Part shown: in pieces, positions 26,701 to 34,677 of the stretch
Numbering within the stretch: position 1 is the stretch's first letter
Layout of the letters: every line of letters starts with the position of its first letter
Origin: Streptomyces toxytricini
GTDB lineage: Bacteria > Actinomycetota > Actinomycetes > Streptomycetales > Streptomycetaceae
DNA: 64,000 nucleotides
Direction of reading: 5' to 3'
Assembly (NCBI RefSeq): GCF_014649915.1
Contig: NZ_BMTY01000012.1
Coordinates: forward strand, 1-64,000
Program-made: the position numbers and the translations under genes
The notes under the pieces: model-generated
Seen by the model: the letters and a program-made list of their open reading frames with translations, nothing else
Database searches by the model: none
Told to the model about the DNA's origin: nothing

Positions 26701-26849
26701 GTGCTTCCTTTCGATCACTCCGGGGAACTGCGGCAGAAGCCTTTCAGCACGCACGGTGGTGGGACCATTACACAAAAGGGTGGGACTACTCCGTCGGAGT
26801 GGTGGGCACCCTGTGGGGTTCGCCCCTTGCCCCCGCGGGGGTGGTGTGA

Positions 26850-26872
26850 AATTTGCATGACGCATGCCAGTT
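26850..26872 (+). promoter_or_regulatory. NsrR operator upstream of nsrR
   Basis: A 23-bp dyad-like element of the form AA-N2-TGCAT-N5-ATGC-N3-TT, here with TGCAT at 26854-26858 and ATGC at 26864-26867. It closely parallels the element in front of hmp and the known NsrR consensus with TGCAT/ATGCA half sites. It ends 16 bp before the nsrR start, so autorepression is expected. It lies 150 bp from the divergent encapsulin start. Confidence 0.68.
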
Positions 26873-26888
26873 TTCCTAGGGTGCGGGC

Positions 26889-27368
26889 ATGCGCCTGACC
26901 CGATTCACGGACCTGGCCCTGCGCGTCCTTATGCGCCTGGCCGTCGCCGAGGGGGACCTGCCCACCACGCGCGACGTCGCGGCGGTGATGGGAGTCCCGT
27001 ACACCCACACCGCCAAGGTCGTCGCACGGCTGCGCCACCTCGGGCTGGTCGAGGCGCGCCGCGGGCGCGGCGGCGGCCTGGCGCTGACCGCGGCCGGCCG
27101 GGCCGCCTCGGTGGGCGGCGTGGTCCGCGAACTGGAAGGCGCCGGCGACGTCGTGGACTGCGACGGCGAGACCCCCTGCCCGCTGCGCGGCGCATGCGTC
27201 CTGCGGGGCGCCCTGCGCCGGGCGCAGGAGGCGTTCTTCGCCGCCCTGGACCCGCTCACGGTGGAGGAGATGGTCGCGGCGCCGACCGGTCCGCTGCTGC
27301 TCGGCATCTCGGGCGGCGCCGGGTCGCCGGGCGTCGGACGGCCGGCCGGGCGGGCCGAAGGTCCCTGA
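26889..27368 (+). CDS. nsrR: NsrR, Rrf2-family nitric oxide-sensing repressor
   Basis: A 159-residue Rrf2 protein with winged HTH (MRLTRFTDLALRVLMRLAV, then TTRDVAAVMGVPYTHTAKVV). Three Cys at 91, 97 and 103 are spaced CX5CX5C (CDGETPCPLRGAC), the [4Fe-4S] ligand pattern of Streptomyces NsrR. Nitric oxide destroys the cluster and releases DNA. hmp follows on the same strand, with its own matching operator. The C-terminal tail is Gly/Pro-rich and probably disordered. Confidence 0.93.
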   Translation: MRLTRFTDLALRVLMRLAVAEGDLPTTRDVAAVMGVPYTHTAKVVARLRHLGLVEARRGRGGGLALTAAGRAASVGGVVRELEGAGDVVDCDGETPCPLRGACVLRGALRRAQEAFFAALDPLTVEEMVAAPTGPLLLGISGGAGSPGVGRPAGRAEGP

Positions 27369-27412
27369 TCCGCGGGCCGGACGGCCGGTTCGCACCGGCG
27401 CGCACGCCGTAA

Positions 27413-27435
27413 AACTTGCATCCGAGATACCCATT
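27413..27435 (+). promoter_or_regulatory. NsrR operator upstream of hmp
   Basis: A 23-bp element AA-N2-TGCAT-N5-ATAC-N3-TT (TGCAT at 27417-27421) with the same spacing as the one in front of nsrR. It is an A+T-rich island in the 114-bp gap and lies 47 bp before the hmp start codon. Confidence 0.7.
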
Positions 27436-27482
27436 AGCCGCAACCGAACGAAGCGCACACCGCACGAACGCGAGGAGTACCG

Positions 27483-28679
27483 ATGCTGTCCGAGAAGTCG
27501 GCCGAGACCGTCCGCACCACCCTGCCCGCCGTGGGAGCGGCCGTCGGCGACATCGCGGAGCTCTTCTACACGAAGCTCTTCGCCGCCCACCCCGAGCTGC
27601 TGCGCGACCTGTTCAACCGCGGCAACCAGGCCGCGGGCGTGCAGAAGCGGGCCCTCGCCGGCTCCATAGCCGCCTTCGCGAGCCACCTCCTCGCCCACCC
27701 GGGCACCCGCCCGGACGCGATGCTGGGCCGCATCGCGCACAAGCACGCCTCGCTCGGCGTCACCCGCGAGCAGTACCCGGTCGTCCACCAGCACCTCTTC
27801 GAGGCCATCGCCGAGATCCTCGGCGACGCCGTCACCCCCGAGGTGGCCGAGGCCTGGGACGAGGTGTACTGGCTGATGGCGAACGCCCTCATCGCCATCG
27901 AGGAGCGGCTGTACGCGGAGCAGCAGGTCGTCGCCGGCGACGTCTGGCGGCCCTGGCGGGTCACCGCCCGCGTCGAGGAGACCGCCGACTGCACCACCTT
28001 CCACCTCGCCCCCGCCGACGGCTCCCCGGTCCCCGCCGCCAAGCCCGGCCAGTACGTCTCCGTGCAGGTGGAACTCCCCGACGGCGCCCGCCAGATCCGC
28101 CAGTACAGCCTGACCGGCGCCCCCGGCTCGCCGACCCGCTCGATCACCGTCAAGCGGATCCGCGGCGCGGCCGCCGCCGGCCCCGACGGCGAGGTCTCCC
28201 ACCACCTCCACGACCGGGTCAGGGCCGGCGACGTCCTGCGCGTCTCGCCCCCGTACGGCGACCTCGTCCTGCAGGACTCCGACGCGCCCGTGCTGCTCGC
28301 GTCGGCCGGGATCGGCTGCACCCCGATGCTGTCGATGCTGGAGCACCTCGCGGAGAGCGGCCGCACGGCCCCCGTCACCGTCCTGCACGCCGACCGCTCC
28401 CCCGCCGACCACGCGCTGCGCTCCGACCACCGCGCCCTCACCCTCAAGCTGAGCGACGCCACGGCCCGCTTCTGGTACGAGGCCGGCGCCGAACCCGGCG
28501 ACGCCGAGGGCCGGATGGACCTCGCGGACGTCGAGGTCGCCCCGGGGACGACCGCGTACCTGTGCGGGCCGCTGCCCTTCATGCGGGCCGTACGGGAGCA
28601 GCTCCTGGCCAAGGGCGTGCCGGCATCCGGCATCCACTACGAGGTCTTCGGCCCCGACATGTGGCTCGCCTCCGCGTAA
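27483..28679 (+). CDS. hmp: Flavohaemoprotein nitric oxide dioxygenase
   Basis: A 398-residue cytoplasmic enzyme that converts nitric oxide to nitrate using O2 and NADPH. The globin domain covers 1-140 with the proximal haem His in IAHKHASLGV. The FAD-binding domain (about 150-255) has RQYSLTGAPG, and the NAD domain (about 265-395) has LASAGIGCTPMLSML and YLCGPLPFM. RBS GAGGAG lies 6 nt before the ATG. Repression by the upstream NsrR is expected from the operator at 27413-27435. Confidence 0.96.
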   Translation: MLSEKSAETVRTTLPAVGAAVGDIAELFYTKLFAAHPELLRDLFNRGNQAAGVQKRALAGSIAAFASHLLAHPGTRPDAMLGRIAHKHASLGVTREQYPVVHQHLFEAIAEILGDAVTPEVAEAWDEVYWLMANALIAIEERLYAEQQVVAGDVWRPWRVTARVEETADCTTFHLAPADGSPVPAAKPGQYVSVQVELPDGARQIRQYSLTGAPGSPTRSITVKRIRGAAAAGPDGEVSHHLHDRVRAGDVLRVSPPYGDLVLQDSDAPVLLASAGIGCTPMLSMLEHLAESGRTAPVTVLHADRSPADHALRSDHRALTLKLSDATARFWYEAGAEPGDAEGRMDLADVEVAPGTTAYLCGPLPFMRAVREQLLAKGVPASGIHYEVFGPDMWLASA

Positions 28680-28763
28680 CCGGACGCGGCGCGTGGGGCG
28701 TGCGGGCCGCCCGGGACGGGACCGCCCTGTCCGAATCGGCTCGCACGCCGTACGAACGCCCTA

Positions 28764-28817
28764 GCCACGCAAGGACCCCCTCCCCTACACCGTATGCAAC
28801 GGGGTCGCCACGCAAGG
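28764..28817 (+). repeat. Direct repeat GCCACGCAAGG upstream of the amidase gene
   Basis: The 11-mer GCCACGCAAGG occurs at 28764-28774 and again at 28807-28817, 43 bp apart start to start, directly upstream of the strong RBS AAAGGAGG. It may be a regulator-binding pair or chance in a G+C-rich region. Confidence 0.4.
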
Positions 28818-28848
28818 TGACCGCAATGCACCGCAAAGGAGGCGGTCC

Positions 28849-29439
28849 ATGGCCGCACCCATGTCCGCGGACCGGTTCATCGACGCACTGCGCAACGAGG
28901 GCCTGACCGTCGTCGAGGTCGGCGCCTGGCGCACCCACAACCGCAACCACAAGGGCCCGTGGGGCCCCGTGCACGGGGTGATGATCCACCACACCGTCAC
29001 GCGCGGCACGGCGTACACCGTGCAGCTGTGCCGCGACGGCCACGAGGCCCTGCCCGGGCCGCTCTGCCACGGCGTGATCACCAAGGACGGCCGCGTCCAC
29101 CTCGTCGGCTACGGCCGCGCCAACCACGCCGGCTCCGGCGACCGGGACGTCCTCGCGGCGGTGATCGCCGAGAGGCGGCTGCCGCCGGACAACGAGCGCG
29201 ACACCGACGGCAACCGCCATTTCTACGGTTTCGAATGCGAGAACCTCGGCGACGGCCGGGACCCCTGGCCGACCGTCCAGCTCGACGCGATGGCCCGCGC
29301 CGCGGCGGCGGTCTGCCGCGTCCACGGCTGGACGGAGCGCTCGGTGATCGGCCACCTGGAATGGCAGCCGGGCAAACCGGACCCCCGCGGCTTCACGATG
29401 GACTCCTTCCGCACCCGCGTGGGCGAACGCCTGAAGTGA
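28849..29439 (+). CDS. N-acetylmuramoyl-L-alanine amidase (amidase_2, phage-endolysin-like)
   Basis: A 196-residue catalytic-domain-only amidase that cleaves the lactyl-peptide bond of peptidoglycan. Zinc ligands are in HGVMIHHTVTRG and GHLEWQPGKPDP, with ECENLGDG in the core. There is no signal peptide and no cell-wall-binding repeat, so export is not encoded here, as in phage endolysins. No holin or other phage gene lies nearby. The RBS AAAGGAGG is close to consensus. It looks like a domesticated lysin or a spore/wall hydrolase exported by another route. Confidence 0.87.
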   Translation: MAAPMSADRFIDALRNEGLTVVEVGAWRTHNRNHKGPWGPVHGVMIHHTVTRGTAYTVQLCRDGHEALPGPLCHGVITKDGRVHLVGYGRANHAGSGDRDVLAAVIAERRLPPDNERDTDGNRHFYGFECENLGDGRDPWPTVQLDAMARAAAAVCRVHGWTERSVIGHLEWQPGKPDPRGFTMDSFRTRVGERLK

Positions 29440-29533
29440 CCCGGCCCGGGGCGGCCCCGCCACGCACCACGGGCGGCCCGCCGGCCCGGCCCCGGCGGGC
29501 CGCGGCGGGGCGGGCGGGTCGCACAATGGCGGG

Positions 29534-30442
29534 GTGAGCCGGTTCCTGGAGTCCGATGTGCTGCTGCGGGAGCGGCCGCCGTCCCCCGTCGCGGAGGTGC
29601 GGGAGCCGCGGTTCGAGCGGTGCGGTGTGCGGCTGCTGCTCAAGCGGGACGACCTCGTCCATCCCGAGCTGCCCGGGAACAAGTGGCGCAAGCTCGCGCC
29701 GAACCTGCGGGCCGCCGTGGCGGGCGGGCACCGGGAGCTGGTGACCTTCGGCGGGGCCTACTCCAACCACCTGCGGGCCACCGCCGCCGCCGGGCGGCTG
29801 CTGGGGCTCGGCACCGTCGGCGTCGTCCGCGGCGACGAGCTCGCCGGGCGGCCCCTCAACGACTCCCTCGCCCGCTGCGCTGCCGACGGGATGCGGCTGC
29901 ACTTCGTGTCCCGGTCCGACTACCGGCGCAAGGCCGAGCCGGCGGTGCTCGCCCGGCTGCTGGAGGCCGCCGGGGCGGCCTCCGCGTACGCCGTGCCCGA
30001 GGGCGGCAGCAACGCCCTGGCCCTCGAAGGCTGCGCCGCGCTGGGCCGGGAGCTGCGGGGCGTGTCCGAGGCCGTCGCCGTCGCGTGCGGGACCGGCGGG
30101 ACCCTCGCCGGGCTGGCGGCCGGGCTGGGCCCGGGGCAGCGGGCCATCGGGGTTCCGGTCCTCGCCGGCGGGTTCCTGGGAGGGGAGGTGCGTTCCCTCC
30201 AGCAGCAGGCCTTCGGCGGCCCCGCCGGGGACTGGAGCCTCGCCGAGGGCTTCGACCACGGCGGCTACGCGCGCGTGCCCGCCGCGCTGGAGGCGTTCGC
30301 CGCCGGTTTCGAGGACCGGCACGGCGTCCCCGTCGAGCGGATCTACGTGGCCAAGCTGCTGTGGGCCCTGGCCGAGCTGGCGGAGCGCGGGGAGTTCCCG
30401 CGGGGCAGCGCCGTCACGGCCGTCGTCACCGGCCGGCCCTGA
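29534..30442 (+). CDS. PLP-dependent ACC deaminase / D-cysteine desulfhydrase family
   Basis: A 302-residue fold-type II PLP enzyme from a GTG start. The PLP Lys is Lys50 in PELPGNKWRKL, followed by FGGAYSNHLRATAAAGRLLG for phosphate and substrate binding and VACGTGGTLAGLAAGL for PLP phosphate. The family includes 1-aminocyclopropane-1-carboxylate deaminase and D-cysteine desulfhydrase; the ACC-specific Tyr pair cannot be assigned with certainty, so D-cysteine desulfhydrase-like activity is at least as likely. It is a single-gene unit. Confidence 0.88.
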   Translation: MSRFLESDVLLRERPPSPVAEVREPRFERCGVRLLLKRDDLVHPELPGNKWRKLAPNLRAAVAGGHRELVTFGGAYSNHLRATAAAGRLLGLGTVGVVRGDELAGRPLNDSLARCAADGMRLHFVSRSDYRRKAEPAVLARLLEAAGAASAYAVPEGGSNALALEGCAALGRELRGVSEAVAVACGTGGTLAGLAAGLGPGQRAIGVPVLAGGFLGGEVRSLQQQAFGGPAGDWSLAEGFDHGGYARVPAALEAFAAGFEDRHGVPVERIYVAKLLWALAELAERGEFPRGSAVTAVVTGRP

Positions 30443-30473
30443 GCGCACAGGCCGCCGGGCGCGCCGCCGGGCG

Positions 30474-32054
30474 TCAGCCCGCCTCCTCGCGGTAGGCGGC
30501 CGCCTCCTCCAGGTCCAGGCGGCGCAGCAGGCCGCGCAGCATCTCGTCGTCGATGCGCCGTTCGTCCCGCAGCGCGACGAACACCTCCCGCTCGGCGGCG
30601 ATCATCTCCCGTGCGAGCCGCCGGTAGACGTCGTCGGCGGACTCCCCGGTCAGCGCGTTCACCTCGCCGAGCCGCTCCCACACCGCGTTGCGGCGCCGCT
30701 CCAGCACCGTGCGCAGCCGCTCCGCGAGCGGCGGCGGCAGCGCGTTCCGCGGTTCGGCGAGCAGTTCGGCGAGCCGCTCCTCCGCCGCCCGCGAGGCCTC
30801 GCTCTGTGCCTGCGCCTCCGCCAGCGTCTGCGCCTTGGCGTCGGGGGCCGGCAGCCGCAGCAGCCGGATCAGCGGCGGCAGCGTCAGGCCCTGCACGACC
30901 AGCGTCCCGATGACCGTCGTGAAGGTGAGGAACAGGATGAGGCTGCGGTGCGGCACGTCCATCGGCACGGAGAAGGCGATCGCCAGCGACACCACCCCGC
31001 GCATGCCGGCCCAGCCCACCACGACGGCCCCCTTCCAGGTGGTGTCCGGCTCCCTCGCCCGGATCCGCGCCGACAGCCGCAGCGGAAGGAACGTCGCCGG
31101 GAACACCCACACGAACCGGGAGACGACCACGGCGGCGAACACCGCCGACGCGTACCAGGCCACGGCCGCGCCCTCGTACTCCCCGAGGCCTTCCAGGACC
31201 ACCGGCAGCTGGAGGCCGATCAGCGCGAAGACCACGGACTCCAGGACGAAGGCGACGACCTTCCACACCGCCTCCTCCTGGAGCCGCGTCGCGAAGTCCA
31301 CCTGCCAGTTCCGGTGCCCCAGGTACAGGGCCACGACGACGACGGCGAGCACGCCCGAGGCGTGCACCCGCTCCGCGGCCGCGTACGCCACGAACGGGAT
31401 GAGCAGCGCCAGGGTGTTCTTCAGCAGCGGGTCCCGCAGCCGCGTCCGCAGGTGGTGGATCGGCACCATCAGCAGCAGGCCGACGCCGACCCCGCCGACC
31501 GACGCCAGCAGGAACTCCGCGATCCCGCCCGCCCAGCCGGCGCTCGCGCCGACGGCCGCCGCGAGCGCCACCCGGTACGCGGTGATGGCGGTGGCGTCGT
31601 TGACCAGGGATTCCCCCTGGAGGATGGTCGTGATCCGGTGCGGCAGGCCGAGCCGCCGGGCGATCGCGGTCGCCGCGACCGCGTCGGGCGGAGCGACGAC
31701 CGCCCCCAGCACCAGCGCCACCGGCAGCGGCAGCCCCGGCACGAGCAGGTACGCCGCGTACCCGACCGCCAGGGTCGCGAAGAGCACGTAGCCGACGGAC
31801 AGCAGCGCGACGGGCCGCACGTTCGCCCGCAGGTCCAGGTACGAGCTGTCCACGGCGGCCGTGTGCAGCAGCGGGGGCAGCAGCAGCGGGAGCACGACGT
31901 GCGGGTCCAGCTCGTACGCGGGCACCCCGGGCACGTACGAGGCGGCCAGTCCGGCGGCGACGAGCAGCAGCGGGGCCGGCACGGGCGTCCGGCGGGCCGC
32001 GCCGGCCACCGCCGCGCTGCACGCCACCAGGGCCACCAGCGGCAATACCTCCAT
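30474..32054 (-). CDS. Na+/H+ antiporter (CPA1 family)
   Basis: A 526-residue membrane protein; ATG 32054 is preceded by GTGGA. About 12 hydrophobic helices fill residues 1-410, with the ion-site region VVAPPDAVAATAIARRLGLP (ND/PD motif) near 120 and GESLVNDATAITAYR near 145. The last 110 residues are cytoplasmic, charged and helical. It exports sodium in exchange for protons. It converges on the PLP gene with about 30 bp between stops. Confidence 0.92.
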   Translation of the reverse strand: MEVLPLVALVACSAAVAGAARRTPVPAPLLLVAAGLAASYVPGVPAYELDPHVVLPLLLPPLLHTAAVDSSYLDLRANVRPVALLSVGYVLFATLAVGYAAYLLVPGLPLPVALVLGAVVAPPDAVAATAIARRLGLPHRITTILQGESLVNDATAITAYRVALAAAVGASAGWAGGIAEFLLASVGGVGVGLLLMVPIHHLRTRLRDPLLKNTLALLIPFVAYAAAERVHASGVLAVVVVALYLGHRNWQVDFATRLQEEAVWKVVAFVLESVVFALIGLQLPVVLEGLGEYEGAAVAWYASAVFAAVVVSRFVWVFPATFLPLRLSARIRAREPDTTWKGAVVVGWAGMRGVVSLAIAFSVPMDVPHRSLILFLTFTTVIGTLVVQGLTLPPLIRLLRLPAPDAKAQTLAEAQAQSEASRAAEERLAELLAEPRNALPPPLAERLRTVLERRRNAVWERLGEVNALTGESADDVYRRLAREMIAAEREVFVALRDERRIDDEMLRGLLRRLDLEEAAAYREEAG

Positions 32055-32132
32055 CGGCAGTTCCACCTCGCTCGTCGCGGCCGCGGCCGCCGTCCGCTCC
32101 CGCGGCGGCCGCTCGTCAGTACGCTGGCCATC

Positions 32133-32393
32133 ATGAGCGAGTGCACCCACGTTCCCGGACTGCCGCGCCCCGAGCCCGCCCCGGCCGCGCCGACGTGCCC
32201 CGAGTGCGCGGCGCTGGGCAGCCACCCGGTGCAGCTGCGGATGTGCCTGGCCTGCGGGTACGTCGCCTGCTGCGACTCCTCGCCGCACCGGCACGCCTCG
32301 GCCCACTACCGGGCCACCGGCCATCCGGTGATGCGGAGCTTCGAACCGGGCGAGACGTGGCGGTGGTGTTTCGTGGACGGTTCGATCGTCTGA
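32133..32393 (+). CDS. UBP-type zinc-finger protein (86 aa)
   Basis: A free-standing ZnF-UBP domain. It contains PTCPECAALGSHPVQLRMCLACGYVACCDSS, whose Cys pairs (CPEC, CLACG, CC) with HRHASAHYRATGHPVMRSFE supply the zinc ligands. In eukaryotes the domain binds free ubiquitin C-termini; bacterial stand-alone copies are common in actinobacteria and of unknown role. It is divergent from the antiporter, the two starts being under 80 bp apart, so the pair may be co-regulated. Confidence 0.9.
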   Translation: MSECTHVPGLPRPEPAPAAPTCPECAALGSHPVQLRMCLACGYVACCDSSPHRHASAHYRATGHPVMRSFEPGETWRWCFVDGSIV

Positions 32394-32598
32394 GCAGGGG
32401 GTAGGTCAACCCTCCGCCGGCTCCCCCGATTTGGGCCCGCAGACCCCTAGCCACTGTGCGTACCCGTGGGCATACCATCAGTCACCGCACGTAGGCGCGG
32501 GTGTCGCGTACGGGTGTGATGAGGGGTGCCGCGACACGATCGACCGGATCGCGGTAGCGTCACCGGCGAACAGAGCTCGTACCACCTTGGAGGTGAGG

Positions 32599-33012
32599 GT
32601 GTCCCAGATCGCAGGCGAGCCCGGGACCCAGGACTTCGTGGAAGTCCGGCTGCCCGCTGCGGGTGCCTACCTGTCGGTGCTCCGAACGGCCACGGCCGGC
32701 CTCGCGGCACGTTTGGACTTCACCCTCGACGAGATCGAGGACCTCCGCATCGCGGTGGACGAGGCCTGCGCGATCCTGCTCCAGCAGGCCGTGCCCGGCT
32801 CCGTCCTCAGTTGCGTGTTCCGGCTGGTCGACGACTCGCTGGAGGTGACCGTGGCGGCGCCGACGACCGACGGCCGGGCGCCCGAGCGCGACACGTTCGC
32901 GTGGACCGTCCTGTCGGCGCTCGCCGGCAAGGTCGAGTCCGCGGTCGAGGAGGACAAGACGGTGAGCATCAGCCTCTACAAACAGCGCGGCGCGGGTCCA
33001 GGGCCGGCGTGA
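32599..33012 (+). CDS. ushX: RsbW-type anti-sigma factor (UshX/PrsH-like)
   Basis: A 137-residue GHKL kinase-fold anti-sigma factor from GTG 32599 with GGAGG 6 nt upstream. It shows LDFTLDEIEDLRIAVDEACAILLQ, where the N-box (normally ExxxN) is EDLRIAVDEAC, and the terminal VSISLYKQR strand; a clear Gly-rich ATP lid is not seen. It should bind and silence the sigma factor encoded next, whose GTG overlaps its stop codon (GTGA). The symbol rests on the resemblance of the locus to S. coelicolor ushX-sigH. Confidence 0.85.
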   Translation: MSQIAGEPGTQDFVEVRLPAAGAYLSVLRTATAGLAARLDFTLDEIEDLRIAVDEACAILLQQAVPGSVLSCVFRLVDDSLEVTVAAPTTDGRAPERDTFAWTVLSALAGKVESAVEEDKTVSISLYKQRGAGPGPA

Positions 33013-34100
33013 GCGGCGGGGAGATCCCGGTGCGGGGCGGGGATCGGCCCCGGGTACGGCACGAGGTCGACGGCGGCATCCCGGAACAGCAGCACGCCCG
33101 GCCGCACCCGGCTGACGCGGATGCGGACCACGGCTTTTTGGACTCGGCGGAGCGACGGGCGGGCCCCATGAGCGAGAACCAGCACCAAGAACCACAGGCG
33201 GCGCGGCCACCCGCGGCCCGGGAGCCGGACCTCGGCCCGGAGCCCGCGGCCTTCCCCGGCGCGTACGACGACGAGGAGGAGGCCGCGGCGGGCGCGGTCG
33301 CGGAACTCCCGGTGACCCCGGTGAGCCCGCCGCCCCTGCCCGATCCGCGCGACCGCAGCGGCGCCCGCGCCCTGTTCGTCGAGCTGCGGGCGCTGCCCGA
33401 CGGCTCGCCGGAGAAGGCAGAGCTGCGCAACCGGCTCGTCCGGATGCACCTGCCGCTGGTGGAGCACCTGGCCCGGCGGTTCCGCAACCGCGGGGAGCCG
33501 CTGGACGACCTCACCCAGGTCGCCACGATCGGCCTGATCAAGTCGGTGGACCGGTTCGACCCGGACCGCGGGGTGGAGTTCTCCACGTACGCGACGCCGA
33601 CCGTGGTCGGGGAGATCAAGCGGCACTTCCGGGACAAGGGCTGGGCGGTCCGGGTGCCGCGCCGCCTCCAGGAGCTGCGGCTGTCGCTGACGACGGCCAC
33701 GGCCGAGCTGTCACAGCAGCACGGCCGCTCCCCCACCGTCCACGAGCTTGCCGAGCGGCTCGGGATCTCGGAGGAGGAGGTGCTGGAGGGGCTGGAATCG
33801 GCCAATGCCTACAGCACGCTGTCGCTGGACGTCCCCGACACCGACGACGAGTCGCCGGCGGTGGCGGACACCCTGGGCGCGGAGGACGAGGCGCTGGAGG
33901 GCGTCGAGTACCGCGAATCGCTCAAGCCGCTGCTGGAGGGGCTGCCGCCGCGGGAGAAGCGGATCCTGCTGCTGCGGTTCTTCGGCAACATGACCCAGTC
34001 GCAGATCGCGCAGGAGGTCGGCATCTCCCAGATGCACGTCTCCCGCCTCCTGGCCCGCACGCTGGCCCAGCTGCGGGAGAAGCTGCTGGTCGAGGAGTAG
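33009..34100 (+). CDS. sigH: SigB/F-type stress sigma factor (SigH-like)
   Basis: A group-3 sigma factor. The coupled GTG at 33009 gives 363 residues; an in-frame ATG at 33168 gives 310. The first 110 residues are acidic and Pro/Ala-rich. Region 2 has LRNRLVRMHLPLVEHLARRF and DLTQVATIGLIKSVDRFDP; region 3 has VGEIKRHFRDKGWAVRVPRR; region 4 has LPPREKRILLLRFFGNMTQSQIAQEVGISQMHVSRLL (quoted as landmarks FFGNMTQSQIA and GISQMHVSRLL). It should direct stress or developmental genes under control of the preceding anti-sigma factor. Multiple start sites are known for S. coelicolor SigH and are plausible here. Confidence 0.9.
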   Translation: MSGGEIPVRGGDRPRVRHEVDGGIPEQQHARPHPADADADHGFLDSAERRAGPMSENQHQEPQAARPPAAREPDLGPEPAAFPGAYDDEEEAAAGAVAELPVTPVSPPPLPDPRDRSGARALFVELRALPDGSPEKAELRNRLVRMHLPLVEHLARRFRNRGEPLDDLTQVATIGLIKSVDRFDPDRGVEFSTYATPTVVGEIKRHFRDKGWAVRVPRRLQELRLSLTTATAELSQQHGRSPTVHELAERLGISEEEVLEGLESANAYSTLSLDVPDTDDESPAVADTLGAEDEALEGVEYRESLKPLLEGLPPREKRILLLRFFGNMTQSQIAQEVGISQMHVSRLLARTLAQLREKLLVEE

Positions 34101-34101
34101 A

Positions 34102-34143
34102 CGGGCGGGCCGGCAGGACCGGCCTGCCCCGTACGCCCGCCCG
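34102..34143. terminator. Compound hairpin after sigH
   Basis: CGGGCGGGC (34102-34110) pairs with GCCCGCCCG (34135-34143); inside, GGCAGG and CCTGCC form a second stem. It lies between the convergent sigH and membrane-protein genes. Confidence 0.65.
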
Positions 34144-34158
34144 CTCTGCCCCGCGGCG

Positions 34159-34593
34159 CTACCGCTGCGGGGCTTCGCCGATGCCGAGCGCCTCGGTGGC
34201 GGTCGGGTTCACCAGCAGGACGACGACCGCTACGGCGGCCGCGGCGAGCGCCGCCGCGGCGGCGGTCATCGCGCCGCCCGTGGAGTAGAGGGTCCAGGCG
34301 ACGGGCAGCGCCATCAGCTGGGTGATCAGCGCGGGCCCGCGGCTCCAGCGGCGGCCCAGGCGCAGCCCCCGGGCGGCGGCCAGCGGCAGCGCCGCCAGGG
34401 CGATCATGGTGAGCCCGCCGGTCTCCGCCTGCTGCGCGGAGTCGACGTCCCCGGCGACGCCGACGACGAGCAGGTAGATGCCGAGCCCGGCGAGCGCCAG
34501 GCCTTCGAGCGCGGTGAGCGCGGCGGCGGCGGTGAGCCGGCCGGGCAGCGGGGCGGCGGGCCGGTCGGTGGCGGGGGTGGGCTTGGTACTCAC
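34159..34593 (-). CDS. Small integral membrane protein (144 aa)
   Basis: From GTG 34593, with only a weak GGGG stretch as RBS. After a short Pro-rich head (STKPTPATDRPA) there are four hydrophobic segments: LTALEGLALAGLGIYLLVVG, LTMIALAALPLAAARGL, ALITQLMALPVAWTLY and AAAALAAAAVAVVVLLVN. Function unknown; conserved next to sigH in Streptomyces from memory. It starts 84 bp from the divergent lipid-kinase gene. Confidence 0.78.
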   Translation of the reverse strand: MSTKPTPATDRPAAPLPGRLTAAAALTALEGLALAGLGIYLLVVGVAGDVDSAQQAETGGLTMIALAALPLAAARGLRLGRRWSRGPALITQLMALPVAWTLYSTGGAMTAAAAALAAAAVAVVVLLVNPTATEALGIGEAPQR

Positions 34594-34677
34594 CCCAGCA
34601 GGGTAGCCGCGCGCCCGGCCGGCGGCAGGGGACGGGCAGTATGGGCCGCCTGTGGACGGGTCGGTAGGCTGGCGTCC

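Noticed and set aside
28849..29439. Prophage
   Set aside because: Only one lysin-like gene; no integrase, capsid, terminase or att-like repeat nearby.
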